Below are positions 27,084 through 36,110 of a stretch of 64,000 nt of DNA, piece by piece. How positions within the stretch are numbered: position 1 is the first letter of the stretch; the number at the start of each line of letters is the position of its first letter. Position numbers and translations under genes: made by a program. The notes under the pieces were generated by a model that was not told where the DNA came from, did not search any database, and saw only the letters and a list, made by a program, of their open reading frames with translations. This DNA is from Azospirillum sp. OGB3 (GTDB lineage Bacteria > Pseudomonadota > Alphaproteobacteria > Azospirillales > Azospirillaceae): assembly GCF_014192915.1 (NCBI RefSeq), contig NZ_JACHYN010000001.1:124001-188000 (forward strand), written 5' to 3'.

Positions 27084-28334
27084 ATGCCACCCAAGCCAAA
27101 CCCTATCCGCCTCAACGATCTCACCCACCCCGTCGTGGCGGGTCTGATCTCCGTCATCGTCAATTACGGCGGCACCTTCATCCTGGTCTTCCAGGCGGCG
27201 AAGGTCGCAGGCCTCAGCCCCGACCTCACCGCCTCCTGGGTCTGGTCGGTCTCCATCGGCGTCGGGTTGACCGGGCTGTTCCTGAGCTGGCGCCATCGCG
27301 AGCCGATCATCACCGCCTGGTCCACCCCGGCCGCGGCGTTCCTCGTCACCGCGCTGGCGACGACGCCCTACGCCGAGGCGGTCGGCGCCTACATGATCTC
27401 GGCGGCGGCCTTCGTCGCGCTCGGCCTGTCGGGCTGCTTCGAGAAGGTCATCCGGCTGATCCCGCCCGGCATCGCCTCCGGCCTTCTCGCCGGCATCCTG
27501 CTCCCCTTCGGCATCGGGGCGTTCGGCGGGGCCAGCGTCGATCCGCTGCTGGTCGGCCTGCTGATCGTCGCCTATGTCGCGCTGAAGCGGTTTTCCTCCC
27601 GCTACGCCGTGGTCGGCATCCTCCTCCTCGGGCTCGCCTTCCTGCTGACGCAGGGCCGGGTCGATCTGTCGGGGCTGTCGCTGGAGTTCGCCGCCCCGGT
27701 CTTCACCGCGCCGGAATTCTCGCTGAACGCGCTGCTGTCCGTCGCGTTGCCGCTGTTCCTGATCACGCTGTCCGGCCAGTACATGCCGGGAATGCTCGTC
27801 CTGCGGAACGACGGCTTCACGACCAGCGCCAACCCCATCGTGACCGTGACCGGCCTCGGTTCGCTGCTCATGGCTCCGTTCGGCTCCCACGCCTTCAACA
27901 TCGCCGCCATCACCGCCGCCATCGCCACGGGCAAGGAGGCGCACGAGGACCCGGCCAAGCGCTGGATCGCCGGGATCGCGGCGGGCGTCTTCTACGTGCT
28001 CGTCGGCGTGTTCGGGGTGACACTGGCCGCCGTCTTCATGGCGTTTCCCGCGACCTTCATCACGGCGCTCGCCGGTTTGGCGCTGCTGGGCACCATCGGC
28101 GGCAGCCTGGCCGGGGCGATGGCCGACCCGGCGTCCCGCGAGGCGGCGCTGATCACCTTCCTGGCGTCCGCCGCGAACATCAAGCTGCTCGGCATCGGCG
28201 GGGCGTTCTGGGGCCTGCTGATCGGCCTTGTCGCCCACCTCGTTCTCAACGGTCGGCTTCGCCTGCCGCGCCGCGCGCGCGGTGGCCTGACGGTGAGCGA
28301 GGGAGAGCCGGCCGCGGTGGACTCGCGATGCTGA
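27084..28334 (+). CDS. BenE-type benzoate/H+ symporter family transporter
   Basis: This 416-residue inner-membrane protein has about 12 hydrophobic segments. GLISVIVNYGGTFILVFQAAKVAGL, then TAWSTPAAAFLVTAL and LPLFLITLSGQYMPGMLVLRNDGF are characteristic of the BenE family, whose founding member imports benzoate with protons. It has no aromatic-degradation genes beside it. The gene faces a MocR regulator, so the substrate may be a vitamin B6 or amino-acid-like compound instead of benzoate. The start ATG at 27084 gives the family-length N-terminus. Confidence 0.9.
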   Translation: MPPKPNPIRLNDLTHPVVAGLISVIVNYGGTFILVFQAAKVAGLSPDLTASWVWSVSIGVGLTGLFLSWRHREPIITAWSTPAAAFLVTALATTPYAEAVGAYMISAAAFVALGLSGCFEKVIRLIPPGIASGLLAGILLPFGIGAFGGASVDPLLVGLLIVAYVALKRFSSRYAVVGILLLGLAFLLTQGRVDLSGLSLEFAAPVFTAPEFSLNALLSVALPLFLITLSGQYMPGMLVLRNDGFTTSANPIVTVTGLGSLLMAPFGSHAFNIAAITAAIATGKEAHEDPAKRWIAGIAAGVFYVLVGVFGVTLAAVFMAFPATFITALAGLALLGTIGGSLAGAMADPASREAALITFLASAANIKLLGIGGAFWGLLIGLVAHLVLNGRLRLPRRARGGLTVSEGEPAAVDSRC

Positions 28335-28529
28335 TCGGTTGCCCTGAACGGGCGGCGGAGGCGCCCTGATGGCATGAACGGGGAGTGCCGGACGTCTTGG
28401 CGACCGTCAGCGCGGCGGGGGAAAGCGCCGCCATCCCCTTGCCCCCTCTTGCGTCGACACAATGCGATGGGTGTCCCTGGCCGGTCTTCTTCCAAGACAT
28501 GAAGGCTCCCGGTTCGGCCCGCCGGCGCG

Positions 28530-28925
28530 TCATCGTGCGCCGGGAAGCCGGGCGCCTTCGCGCGCGTAGATCTGGCGCGGCGCGCAATGTTCGTCGAGTT
28601 GCACCACGACGGCTCCAGGCTGGCTGTTCAGGCCCACCCAGGCATCGTAGCCGACGATGTCCCCCGGTATGTTGCGGTACAGGCCGTAGGCGAGGTAGCG
28701 GACATCGGACACCGGTATCCGCACCCCGGCGAGGGACGAGGCGACGACCCCGTTGCACCGGTTCGGACTCAACCGATCCAGAGCGCTCACCGCGCCGGGC
28801 TCGGGAGCGGCCTGCGGCGGCGGGCTCACACCGGCGCAGGCCGCCACGAAAACCGCCGACAGCACGGTTCCGCCCCGCAGGACGGTTCGCAGACACGTGC
28901 CTTCCCTGGTCGCTCGAGCCGTCAT
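28530..28925 (-). CDS. Putative lipoprotein of unknown function (131 aa)
   Basis: The N-terminus MTARATREGTCLRTVLRGGT is followed by VLSAVFVAAC, a lipobox giving a lipid-modified Cys near residue 30. The mature part (NRCNGVVASSLAGVRIPVSD, YLAYGLYRNIPGDIVGYDAWVGL, GAVVVQLDEHCAPRQIYAREGA) has two Cys that may pair. GGGAGG eight bases before the ATG at 28925 decides the start over an upstream GTG. No family is recognised. Three further envelope or stress genes follow on the same strand but with wide gaps. Confidence 0.65.
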   Translation of the reverse strand: MTARATREGTCLRTVLRGGTVLSAVFVAACAGVSPPPQAAPEPGAVSALDRLSPNRCNGVVASSLAGVRIPVSDVRYLAYGLYRNIPGDIVGYDAWVGLNSQPGAVVVQLDEHCAPRQIYAREGARLPGAR

Positions 28926-29019
28926 TCCGTCATCCTCCCGCACGCCGTCCCCTCACCCCTTGGGGTCAACAGCCGGGAGGACGCCCTGTGCCAGGGGGCC
29001 GGTTCTCGGCCGGTCGGCT

Positions 29020-29574
29020 TCAATCCACCACTTTGATGCCCTTCGGGCGGCTCGTTTCGGTGGGCAGATGGTCGGCGGACAGGACACGCTGGTAGGTGCC
29101 GTTCGTCTGCACCATCACGCGCTGGCCGGGGCCGAAGACCGGCTCGTTGGCCGCCTGCTCCTGCACGATGGTGATCGTGCGGCCGGTGGCCAGCGTCACC
29201 ACATACTCGATTCCCGTGCGGTCCGAAATCGCCTGCTCCGCCACGGCCCCGGCCACGGCGCCCACCAGCGCACCGCCCAGGATCGCCGCCACGTTGCCGG
29301 AGCCCTTGCCGACGTTGGACATCGCCAGACCGCCCGCGGCGGCGCCGACCATCCCGCCGGCCCCGGTGTTCTGGCCCTGGATGTCCACCGGACGGCTCGC
29401 CATCACGGTGCCGAACTCGACCGAGGTCGCGTGGCCGACATCCCGATAGCTGTAGCGGTTCTGGCTCTGGCTGGCGCAGGCACCGAGCGACAGCGCCGCC
29501 ACGCCCAGCATCGCCGCGGCCAAGCTGCGCTTCGTCGTCCGCCGAACTTTCGTTTCTTGATTGGAAAAGAACAT
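29020..29574 (-). CDS. Outer-membrane lipoprotein with glycine zipper (SlyB/Pcp-like)
   Basis: This 184-residue protein begins MFFSNQETKVRRTTKRSLAA and has the lipobox LSLGAC. A glycine-zipper region (GAGGMVGAAAGGLAMSNVGKG, then AAILGGALVGAVAGAVAEQA) forms two short membrane-seeking helices, as in SlyB/Pcp outer-membrane lipoproteins. The C-terminal part (TLATGRTITIVQEQ, GPGQRVMVQTNGTYQRVL) matches their soluble domain. GAGG six bases before the ATG at 29574 supports this start over a longer frame. Its likely role is envelope integrity. Confidence 0.85.
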   Translation of the reverse strand: MFFSNQETKVRRTTKRSLAAAMLGVAALSLGACASQSQNRYSYRDVGHATSVEFGTVMASRPVDIQGQNTGAGGMVGAAAGGLAMSNVGKGSGNVAAILGGALVGAVAGAVAEQAISDRTGIEYVVTLATGRTITIVQEQAANEPVFGPGQRVMVQTNGTYQRVLSADHLPTETSRPKGIKVVD

Positions 29575-29735
29575 CGCATCCTCATGCACGCAAAGCGCGG
29601 CGCCTGAAGCCAAGCGCCACCGCGGCGAGCATGGCCGGGCGACAGGATGATGTCCATGCGAGAATGCATCGGCATGGCGCCGATGACGGGAAGCGCGTTC
29701 TTTTCTGACGGATCGGCGTCAACCGGACCGGACCA

Positions 29736-30140
29736 TCACCAGCCCCGGCCCGCGGACCACCCGCCGTAGAACTGCACGCTCGGCCCCGGATAGGGACGCG
29801 GCCCCCAATCGTTGCGCCACGCGCGGTGATGATGATGGCGGGGCGGCGGCCCCCAGTAGGGGGGCGGGGCGACGATGATGGGCGGCGGCGGGCGGTAGCC
29901 CGGCACCACGATCACCCGGCTTCCCGGCGGCGGGACGATCACCGAAGGACCGCCGTAGGGAGAACCGCCGTACCAGGAACCGCGGTCGCGCGGGCCATGC
30001 GCGTCCGCCGCTGTCGGCAGAACGGCCAGCGCCAGCGCCCCGGCGACGCCCAGCACCGCCATCCGGACCACCGGACGAAAGGCCGCGGCGGCGCCCGGGG
30101 GGAGAATGCGGCGGGGGAAGGTGGGAATCAGCGCGCTCAT
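29736..30140 (-). CDS. Secreted Pro/Gly/His-rich small protein (134 aa)
   Basis: A signal peptide (VVRMAVLGVAGALALAVLPTAADA) is followed by a low-complexity mature region rich in Pro, Gly, Tyr and Trp, including PPPPIIVAPPPYWGPPPRHH and an HHHHR cluster that could bind metal. Such proteins occur widely as periplasmic or surface proteins without assigned role. The start at 30140 has AGGAAG about nine bases upstream. Confidence 0.6.
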   Translation of the reverse strand: MSALIPTFPRRILPPGAAAAFRPVVRMAVLGVAGALALAVLPTAADAHGPRDRGSWYGGSPYGGPSVIVPPPGSRVIVVPGYRPPPPIIVAPPPYWGPPPRHHHHRAWRNDWGPRPYPGPSVQFYGGWSAGRGW

Positions 30141-30271
30141 GCCGGTCTTCCTTCGCAGGTCCGGCGGCGCCCCTCGGCCAAAGTCCGATGACCAAAGCCC
30201 GGCGCCGCCACACTGGGATGAACAGGCGGCACCGCCGGACTATTCCAGGACCACCGGACGACCGAATGGCC

Positions 30272-31111
30272 TCAATGGCTCATCAGGACGGGAACCGTCA
30301 TGTGCTCCAGCATGTAGCGGGTCATGCCGCCCAGCACCTGCTCGCGCAGCCGCGAGCGGCCATAGGCGCCCATGACCAGCAGATCGCAGGACTCATCGGC
30401 GACCGTGTTCAGCAGCGTGTCGCCCGGGTCGATCTGGTCGGTCACGATGTGGGTGGCCTCCACACGGCAGCCGTGGCGCGACAGGTGCTTGGCGATGTCC
30501 GCACCCGGTTCGTCGCCGATGCCGGCGGGGCCGGCCTTGGGATTGACGGCCATCACCACCACGCGCTTGGCGGCGGTCAGGATGGGCATGGCGTCGCCCA
30601 CCGCGCGGGCCGCCTCGCGGCTGCCGTTCCAGGCGACCAGCACCCGCTCCCCGATGTGCGGGAAGTTGCCGGCGTAGGGCACGACGAGCAGCGGACGCCC
30701 GCACTCGAACACCAGATCCTGCGGCAGCGCCACCGGACGGTCGCGGTCGCGGTGCGGATCGGCCTGCCCGACCACCACGACGTCGGCGTAGCGGCCGTGC
30801 AGCGCCGCGCTGTCCGTCGGATGCCCGTAGAGCACCCGCCATTCCGAACGGTCGGTCAGGCCGTTGCGGCGCACCGCGTCGGCGAACAGGGCTTCCGCCC
30901 TGGCGGTCTGGCTCTCGGTGTAGCCGCGCTGCATGGCCCGCACCTCGTCCGGCAGTTCGGCCTCGACATAACCGGGCAGGGTCAGCGGGACGACGGGGTA
31001 GAGGCCGGTGATGTGGCCGTCGGTGCGCGCGGCCAGTTGGGCGGCGGCATCGATTCGCGCCGCTGCGGCGTCGGTGTCGTCGACAACCACCAGCAGATCC
31101 TTGAGTGCCAT
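30272..31111 (-). CDS. Universal stress protein (tandem UspA domains)
   Basis: The protein has 279 residues and contains two Usp units. The first begins LKDLLVVVDDTDAAAARIDAAAQLA and ends VVVGQADPHRD. The second begins RVLVAWNGSREAARAVGDAMPIL and ends LLVMGAYGRSRLREQVLGGMTRYMLEHMTVPVLM, with the G-x2-G-x9-G-S/T-type nucleotide loop (GAYGRSRLREQVLGGMTRY) intact only in the second half. Such proteins bind ATP and help survival under stress, often low oxygen. A perfect palindrome 90 bases upstream may be its operator. The start at 31111 is the usual MALKDLLV. Confidence 0.9.
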   Translation of the reverse strand: MALKDLLVVVDDTDAAAARIDAAAQLAARTDGHITGLYPVVPLTLPGYVEAELPDEVRAMQRGYTESQTARAEALFADAVRRNGLTDRSEWRVLYGHPTDSAALHGRYADVVVVGQADPHRDRDRPVALPQDLVFECGRPLLVVPYAGNFPHIGERVLVAWNGSREAARAVGDAMPILTAAKRVVVMAVNPKAGPAGIGDEPGADIAKHLSRHGCRVEATHIVTDQIDPGDTLLNTVADESCDLLVMGAYGRSRLREQVLGGMTRYMLEHMTVPVLMSH

Positions 31112-31570
31112 GGCGATTCTCCCTCGCTCGCGCGGGTGGGCGATCGTGGCGCACCACCTCTTCTCGCGCATTGGTCGAAATTATAGCCCGGCACGGGCCG
31201 TTCTGACGACGGTCAGAATGGAGATCGCTGGCATGCCGCATCTGCGCGCCCGTCCGGTCCGGTTGACGGCCTACGATTCGACCGCCGACGGCCTGTGGCG
31301 GCACCAGCAACCTGCCGTGGTCCGGCGCGCATCGGCACGCGACCGGCCGGCCCAGAACCACGCCGATGCCACAAATTCAATCAACGCATGATAAAACATC
31401 AACCGTGATTTGCATGAATACCCGAGTATGATGGTTGGTGCCGTCGTTCAGCGATTATAGTCGGACGATGCTTTCCGCCATCTTCGGCGGCTTTGGTTTT
31501 GACGGGCGGGCATTCTTTCGCGTAAGTGTTGATCGTGGTTTTCCCAACGGTGTCTCGACCATTCCCGCCC
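31112..31570. other. Divergent promoter region between usp and the PAS-GGDEF-EAL gene
   Basis: There is no gene in these 459 bases. The DNA becomes AT-rich around 31370-31460, consistent with promoters. It contains the palindrome at 31201 and a shorter one, ATCA-ACCG-TGAT, at about 31395-31406. Confidence 0.5.
31201..31218. promoter_or_regulatory. Perfect palindrome upstream of usp
   Basis: TTCTGAC-GACG-GTCAGAA is a seven-base inverted repeat around four bases, 90 bases before the usp start. It has dyad geometry like CRP/FNR sites but a different half-site. The regulator is unknown. Confidence 0.4.
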
Positions 31571-33319
31571 ATGAAGCCGGACCCTCATCTCGCCTCGCTT
31601 GCCGCAGCCCTGTCCGGCACCGCTTCCGGGGCTCCGGCGCTCGACACCCTGCGGCAACTTCTCGACGTCATGCCGGCGATGGTCGGGCTGCTCGACACGC
31701 AGCGGCGGCACCTCTACGCCAACCAGGCGTATCTGGACTATATGGGCCGCACACTGGACTCCCTCATCGGGACCACGGTGGGCGACATCCTTGGGCCGGA
31801 TACCCTGCGCAACAACAGCGCCGCCGTTGAGCGGGCGCTGGACGGCGAGACGGTGCAGGTGGAGGGCTGGCTTCCGCGGTCCGGCGGCGGCAACGATTAC
31901 GTGACGCGGGTGCACGCGCCCCACCGCGGCCCGGATGGCGCCATCGCCGGCTATTTCGTCATCATGCAGAACATGACGGAGCGGCGGCGCACCCAGGACG
32001 ACCTCTTCCGGCTCGCCTATTACGACCCGGTGACCGGGCTGGCGAACCGGCTCCTGCTGGTCAAGCACATGGCCGATTTCCACGCGATGGGGGAACCCTT
32101 CACCGTGGTGATCGTGGATTTCGACCGCTTCGTCGACGTCCGCACCAGCCTGGGCCAGGGATTCGCCAACGAGATCCTGACCGACGTCGCCACGCGGCTG
32201 AGCGTGCGGGCCGGCTCGGTGGACCTGATCGCCCGCATCAGCGACCACGCCTTCGCGCTGCTGATCGGCGGCACGCAGGACCCGCTGGCGGTGGAGGAGA
32301 GGCTGTCCACCATCGCGTCGCTGGTGCGCTCCGCCAAGACGGCGTCGGGCGCCTCGGTCTTCCTGTCGGCCAGCATCGGCGTCGCCGCCTCCTGCGAGAC
32401 CCACACCCGGCCGGAGGACGTGCTGCGCGACGCGGAGATCGCCACCGGCCGCGCCCGCGAGCAGGGCGGCGGGCGCCACGCCTGGTTCGACCCGGCCATG
32501 CACGCCCGCGTCGTCGAGCAGGTGCGGCTGGAGCACGACCTGCGCCGCGCGCTGGAGCGCGGCGAGGAGCTGTGGGTCGCCTACCAGCCGATCGTCGAGA
32601 TGGTCACCGGCGGGCTGGCCGGGTTCGAGGCGCTGGTGCGCTGGAACCATCCGGAGCGCGGCAACATCCCGCCCGGCGTCTTCATCCCGATCGCCGAGAG
32701 CACCGGCCTGATCGTCACGCTGGGCGCCTGGGTGCTGCGCGAGGCGTGCCGGCAGATCGCCGAATGGCAGGACCAGCGCCTGCCCGGCTCCGCCAACCTG
32801 TTCATGAGCATCAACCTGTCCACCCGCCAGCTGAACGACCCCGACATGGTCGCGCTGGTGCGCGAGGTGCTGCGCGAAACCGGGGCGGAACCGTCCTGGA
32901 TCAAGCTGGAGATCACCGAAAGCGCGGTCATGGAAAAGGCCGAGCAGTCGATCCGCCTGCTGCAGACCCTGCGCGGGCTGGGCATCAAGATGTCCATCGA
33001 CGATTTCGGCACCGGCTATTCGTCGCTGTCCTACCTGCACAAGCTGCCCATCGACAGCCTGAAGGTGGACCGCTCCTTCGTCATGGCCATGCACCAGTCG
33101 GAGGAAAACCGCGCCATCGTCCGCATCATCATGGATCTGGCGCGGCTGCTCGGCTTCGACGTCATCGCCGAGGGCATCGAGACGAGCGCTGACGCCAACC
33201 TGCTGCGCGCGCTCGCCTGCGACTATGGGCAGGGCTACCATTTCGCCCGTCCGATGCCCGCCGCCGACGCCGACCGGCTGGTCGGCGCCGAGCATCTGCC
33301 CTGGCAGGTGCCGCGCTGA
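31571..33319 (+). CDS. PAS-GGDEF-EAL protein, probable c-di-GMP phosphodiesterase
   Basis: The protein has 582 residues. A PAS domain (about 25-140: LLDVMPAMVGLLDTQRRHLY ... GYFVIMQNMTERR) is followed by a degenerate GGDEF domain (about 150-310), where the active-site loop reads ISDHAFALL instead of GGDEF. A complete EAL domain (about 325-575) follows. The EAL signature FEALVRW, NLSTRQL, EITES, DDFGTGYSSLSYL, LKVDRSFV and AEGIET all have their metal and catalytic residues. It should therefore degrade c-di-GMP in response to a PAS signal, with the GGDEF part regulatory at most. The start at 31571 is the first sensible ATG. Confidence 0.92.
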   Translation: MKPDPHLASLAAALSGTASGAPALDTLRQLLDVMPAMVGLLDTQRRHLYANQAYLDYMGRTLDSLIGTTVGDILGPDTLRNNSAAVERALDGETVQVEGWLPRSGGGNDYVTRVHAPHRGPDGAIAGYFVIMQNMTERRRTQDDLFRLAYYDPVTGLANRLLLVKHMADFHAMGEPFTVVIVDFDRFVDVRTSLGQGFANEILTDVATRLSVRAGSVDLIARISDHAFALLIGGTQDPLAVEERLSTIASLVRSAKTASGASVFLSASIGVAASCETHTRPEDVLRDAEIATGRAREQGGGRHAWFDPAMHARVVEQVRLEHDLRRALERGEELWVAYQPIVEMVTGGLAGFEALVRWNHPERGNIPPGVFIPIAESTGLIVTLGAWVLREACRQIAEWQDQRLPGSANLFMSINLSTRQLNDPDMVALVREVLRETGAEPSWIKLEITESAVMEKAEQSIRLLQTLRGLGIKMSIDDFGTGYSSLSYLHKLPIDSLKVDRSFVMAMHQSEENRAIVRIIMDLARLLGFDVIAEGIETSADANLLRALACDYGQGYHFARPMPAADADRLVGAEHLPWQVPR

Positions 33320-33369
33320 GCGGCTGATGCCACTCAGCCTTGAAAAACTGAGCAGCCCCCGTCGCACAT

Positions 33370-34005
33370 TCAATAATAGGGGGCGTCGAGCCCTTCGGCC
33401 GCGAACGCCGCCTCGACCGCGGGGCGCTCCAACACGCGGGCGAGGTAGGGGCCGAGGTTCGGCAGGCTGCGCGCCGGCGTGCCCATGAAGCGGGTCCAGC
33501 GGGCCAGCATGAACAGGTAAGGGTCGACGGCGCTGCAGCGGTCGCCCAGGAACCATGCCTTGTCGCCCAGTTGACGGTCCAGCAGCGTGAAGCGCTCCAG
33601 CAGACGCGCCTCCGCCATCGCCTTGACCGAGGCCTGCGCCGCCGTCCCCTCGGCATGGCGCTCCGGGTAGAAATAGACCAGCATGTCGGCCTGGACGGTG
33701 TTGGTCAGGAAAACCAGCCATTGGTAGAAATGCGCGCGCTCCGCCGTGCCGGGCGCGGGGACCAGCCCGGCGGCCGGGTGCGAGTCGGCGAGGTGCAGGC
33801 AGATCGCCGCCGCCTCGTACAGCACCAGATCGCCGTCGACCAGCGTCGGCGCCCGCCCGTTGGGGTTCAGGCGCAGATAGTCCGGCGCCTTGTGCGCGGC
33901 GGTGGCGCGGTCCAGCAGGACCAGTTCGAAGGGCAGCCCGATCTCGCGCAGGAGGATGTGCGGCGCCATCGACGCGCTGCTCGGCATTCCATACAAGGTG
34001 ATCAT
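33370..34005 (-). CDS. Glutathione S-transferase family protein
   Basis: The protein has 211 residues. MITLYGMPSSASMAPHILLREIGLPFELVLLD is the GST N-terminal thioredoxin fold with a Ser active-site motif (SSAS). NPNGRAPTLVDGDLVLYEAAAICLHLAD has the cis-Pro and G-site residues, and the helical domain ends RPAVEAAFAAEGLDAPYY. Its sequence is distant from the two other GSTs in the window. The start at 34005 begins exactly at the fold; 13 codons of upstream frame were excluded. It converges with the PAS-GGDEF-EAL gene. Confidence 0.88.
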   Translation of the reverse strand: MITLYGMPSSASMAPHILLREIGLPFELVLLDRATAAHKAPDYLRLNPNGRAPTLVDGDLVLYEAAAICLHLADSHPAAGLVPAPGTAERAHFYQWLVFLTNTVQADMLVYFYPERHAEGTAAQASVKAMAEARLLERFTLLDRQLGDKAWFLGDRCSAVDPYLFMLARWTRFMGTPARSLPNLGPYLARVLERPAVEAAFAAEGLDAPYY

Positions 34006-34215
34006 CTTTTCCCTTTTTCTTCCGAAATCCCGGATCTTGCGCAACGGGCCTGGGCGCCATGCAGGATGGGAATGCCCGCCCCACCCCCCGATTCTCCGGC
34101 TTTGTCAGGAGGGCCAACCATGCCTATGATCGGGGGCGCCGTTTAACATTTTCAACAGCGGCGAACCAAGCATCGGCAACGACCGACTCCGGCAGCGAAC
34201 ACAGGGATAGAGATC

Positions 34216-35616
34216 ATGACCGAACAGGGCGCCGCGGCGACTGATAATTTTGGCGCCGGAAATTCCGCCGCCAGCCGCGACAAGGCGTATTTCCTCCACC
34301 CCTACACCAACCTGCACGCGCACGAAACCCAGGGTCCGCTGATTATCGAACGCGGCGAGGGCGTGCGCGTCTTCGACGACAGCGGCAAGGAATACATCGA
34401 GGGTCTGGCCAGCCTGTGGTGCGTGTCGCTGGGCTGGGGCGAGGAGCGCCTTGTCGAGGCCGCCACCCGCCAGATGCGCAAGCTGCCGACCTACCACGTC
34501 TTCGGCCACAAGAGCCACGAGCCGGGCATCGACCTGGCCGAGCGGCTGATCAAGCTGGCCCCGGTGCCGATGTCCAAGGTGTTCTTCGCCAACTCCGGGT
34601 CGGAGGCGAACGACACCGCCGTCAAGCTGGTCTGGTACTACAACAACGCGCTGGGCCGTCCGGAGAAGAAGAAGATCCTGTCGCGCGTGAAGGCCTATCA
34701 CGGCGTCACCGTGGCGACGGCCAGCCTGACCGGCCTGGTGAACAACCACCGCGACTTCGACCTGCCGATCGCGCGCATCCAGCACACCGACTGCCCGCAC
34801 CACTACCGCTTCGCCGAGCCGGGCGAAAGCGAGGAGGCTTTCGCGACCCGTCTGGCGGAAAGCCTGGAGGCGTTGATCCTGGCCGAGGGGCCGGAGACCA
34901 TCGCCGCCATGTTCGCCGAGCCGGTGATGGGGGCCGGCGGCGTCATCGTCCCGCCCGCGACCTACTTCGCGAAGATCCAGCCGATCCTGAAGAAGTACGA
35001 CATCCTCCTGGTCGCCGACGAGGTGATCTGCGGATTCGGGCGCACCGGCAATTTCTGGGGCAGCCAGACCATGGGCATGCAGCCGGACATCCTGACCTGC
35101 GCCAAGCAGCTCTCCTCCGGCTATCTGCCGATCTCCGCCGTGATGGTGTCGGACGCGGTCTACCGGGCCTGCGTCGAGGAGAGCAAGACGATCGGCACCT
35201 TCGGCCACGGCTACACCTACTCCGCCCATCCGGTGGCGGCGGCGGTCGCCGTCGAGACGCTGAAGATCTACGAGGAGCGGGACATGGTCGGCCATGTCCG
35301 CGCGGTGGCCCCGCTGTTCCAGCGTCGCCTGAAGGCCCTGGCCGACCATCCGCTGGTCGGCGAGGCGCGCGGCATCGGGCTGATCGGCGCCCTCGAACTG
35401 GTCGCCGACAAGGAAACCAAGACCCCGTTCGATCCGGTGGGCCGGGCCGGCGCCGTGGTGAACGGGCTGAGCCAGGAGAACGGCCTGATCATCCGCGCCA
35501 TGGGCGACAGCGTGGCGGTCTGCCCGCCGCTGGTCATCGGCGAGGAGGACATCAACCTGATGTTCGACCGCCTGACCACGGCGCTGGACGCCGCGATCCC
35601 CGTCCTGCGCGGCTGA
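34216..35616 (+). CDS. Class III (omega) aminotransferase, PLP-dependent
   Basis: This 466-residue enzyme is related to omega-amino-acid:pyruvate and putrescine-type transaminases. VFFANSGSEANDTAVKLVWYYN binds the PLP phosphate, RVKAYHGVTVATASLTG stacks on the cofactor ring, LLVADEVICGFGRTG supplies the pyridine-binding Asp, and the Schiff-base lysine is Lys297 in LTCAKQLSSGY. It would transfer an amino group from an amine or omega-amino acid to pyruvate or a similar keto acid. The gene is single, with its own terminator downstream. Confidence 0.93.
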   Translation: MTEQGAAATDNFGAGNSAASRDKAYFLHPYTNLHAHETQGPLIIERGEGVRVFDDSGKEYIEGLASLWCVSLGWGEERLVEAATRQMRKLPTYHVFGHKSHEPGIDLAERLIKLAPVPMSKVFFANSGSEANDTAVKLVWYYNNALGRPEKKKILSRVKAYHGVTVATASLTGLVNNHRDFDLPIARIQHTDCPHHYRFAEPGESEEAFATRLAESLEALILAEGPETIAAMFAEPVMGAGGVIVPPATYFAKIQPILKKYDILLVADEVICGFGRTGNFWGSQTMGMQPDILTCAKQLSSGYLPISAVMVSDAVYRACVEESKTIGTFGHGYTYSAHPVAAAVAVETLKIYEERDMVGHVRAVAPLFQRRLKALADHPLVGEARGIGLIGALELVADKETKTPFDPVGRAGAVVNGLSQENGLIIRAMGDSVAVCPPLVIGEEDINLMFDRLTTALDAAIPVLRG

Positions 35617-35638
35617 CGGCTGGTTTCGCGACGACGAG

Positions 35639-35676
35639 GGGCCGCCCCGCCATCCGGCGCGGGCGGCCCTTTTCCT
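35639..35676 (+). terminator. Intrinsic terminator after the aminotransferase gene
   Basis: GGGCCGCCC and GGGCGGCCC form a perfect nine-base stem followed by TTTTCCTT, 22 bases after the stop codon. Confidence 0.8.
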
Positions 35677-35696
35677 TATTCAGGCGATGGCAGGCA

Positions 35697-36110
35697 TCAG
35701 GAACGGGCGGTGTTGATGACGTGCGACGAGACCGGGACGCCCGCCGCCGCCGCGTCACGGATCAGGGCATCGGCGGTCGGCCAGACCATCCGCCCGCCCA
35801 ACTGCACGAGCGTGTCCTCGCGCACGGCCATGTAACCACCCACGCTCGCCATGTAGATCAGCCGCGCCAGACGCTCCGGCCGCGCCGCCGGTTCCGCCGC
35901 CGGGGCCTCTTCGGCGCGGCGCGCCCCGTCGACGCGGGACGAAGACGGCACGGCGGGGCGCCGCGGCAAGGATGGTTCCGGCGAAACCGCGGTCGAGGAA
36001 GCCGGGCGGAGGGGGATGACCTTGCTCCCGCCGTCGATGGCGCCACGGCCCGGCTCCGAACCAGACACTCGCCGGCCTCGCGCGCTGTCGAAGGGCAGAA
36101 CGGCATTCAT
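35697..36110 (-). CDS. Unknown protein (137 aa) with disordered N-terminal half
   Basis: The first 75 residues are rich in Ser, Pro, Arg and Ala and probably unstructured. The last 55 (LARLIYMASVGGYMAVREDT then LVQLGGRMVWPTADALIRDA) look folded. The ATG at 36110 is preceded by GAGGAG nine bases away, which decides the start over an in-frame ATG 42 bases further up. No domain is recognised. It ends close to the terminator of the convergent aminotransferase gene. Confidence 0.6.
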   Translation of the reverse strand: MNAVLPFDSARGRRVSGSEPGRGAIDGGSKVIPLRPASSTAVSPEPSLPRRPAVPSSSRVDGARRAEEAPAAEPAARPERLARLIYMASVGGYMAVREDTLVQLGGRMVWPTADALIRDAAAAGVPVSSHVINTARS

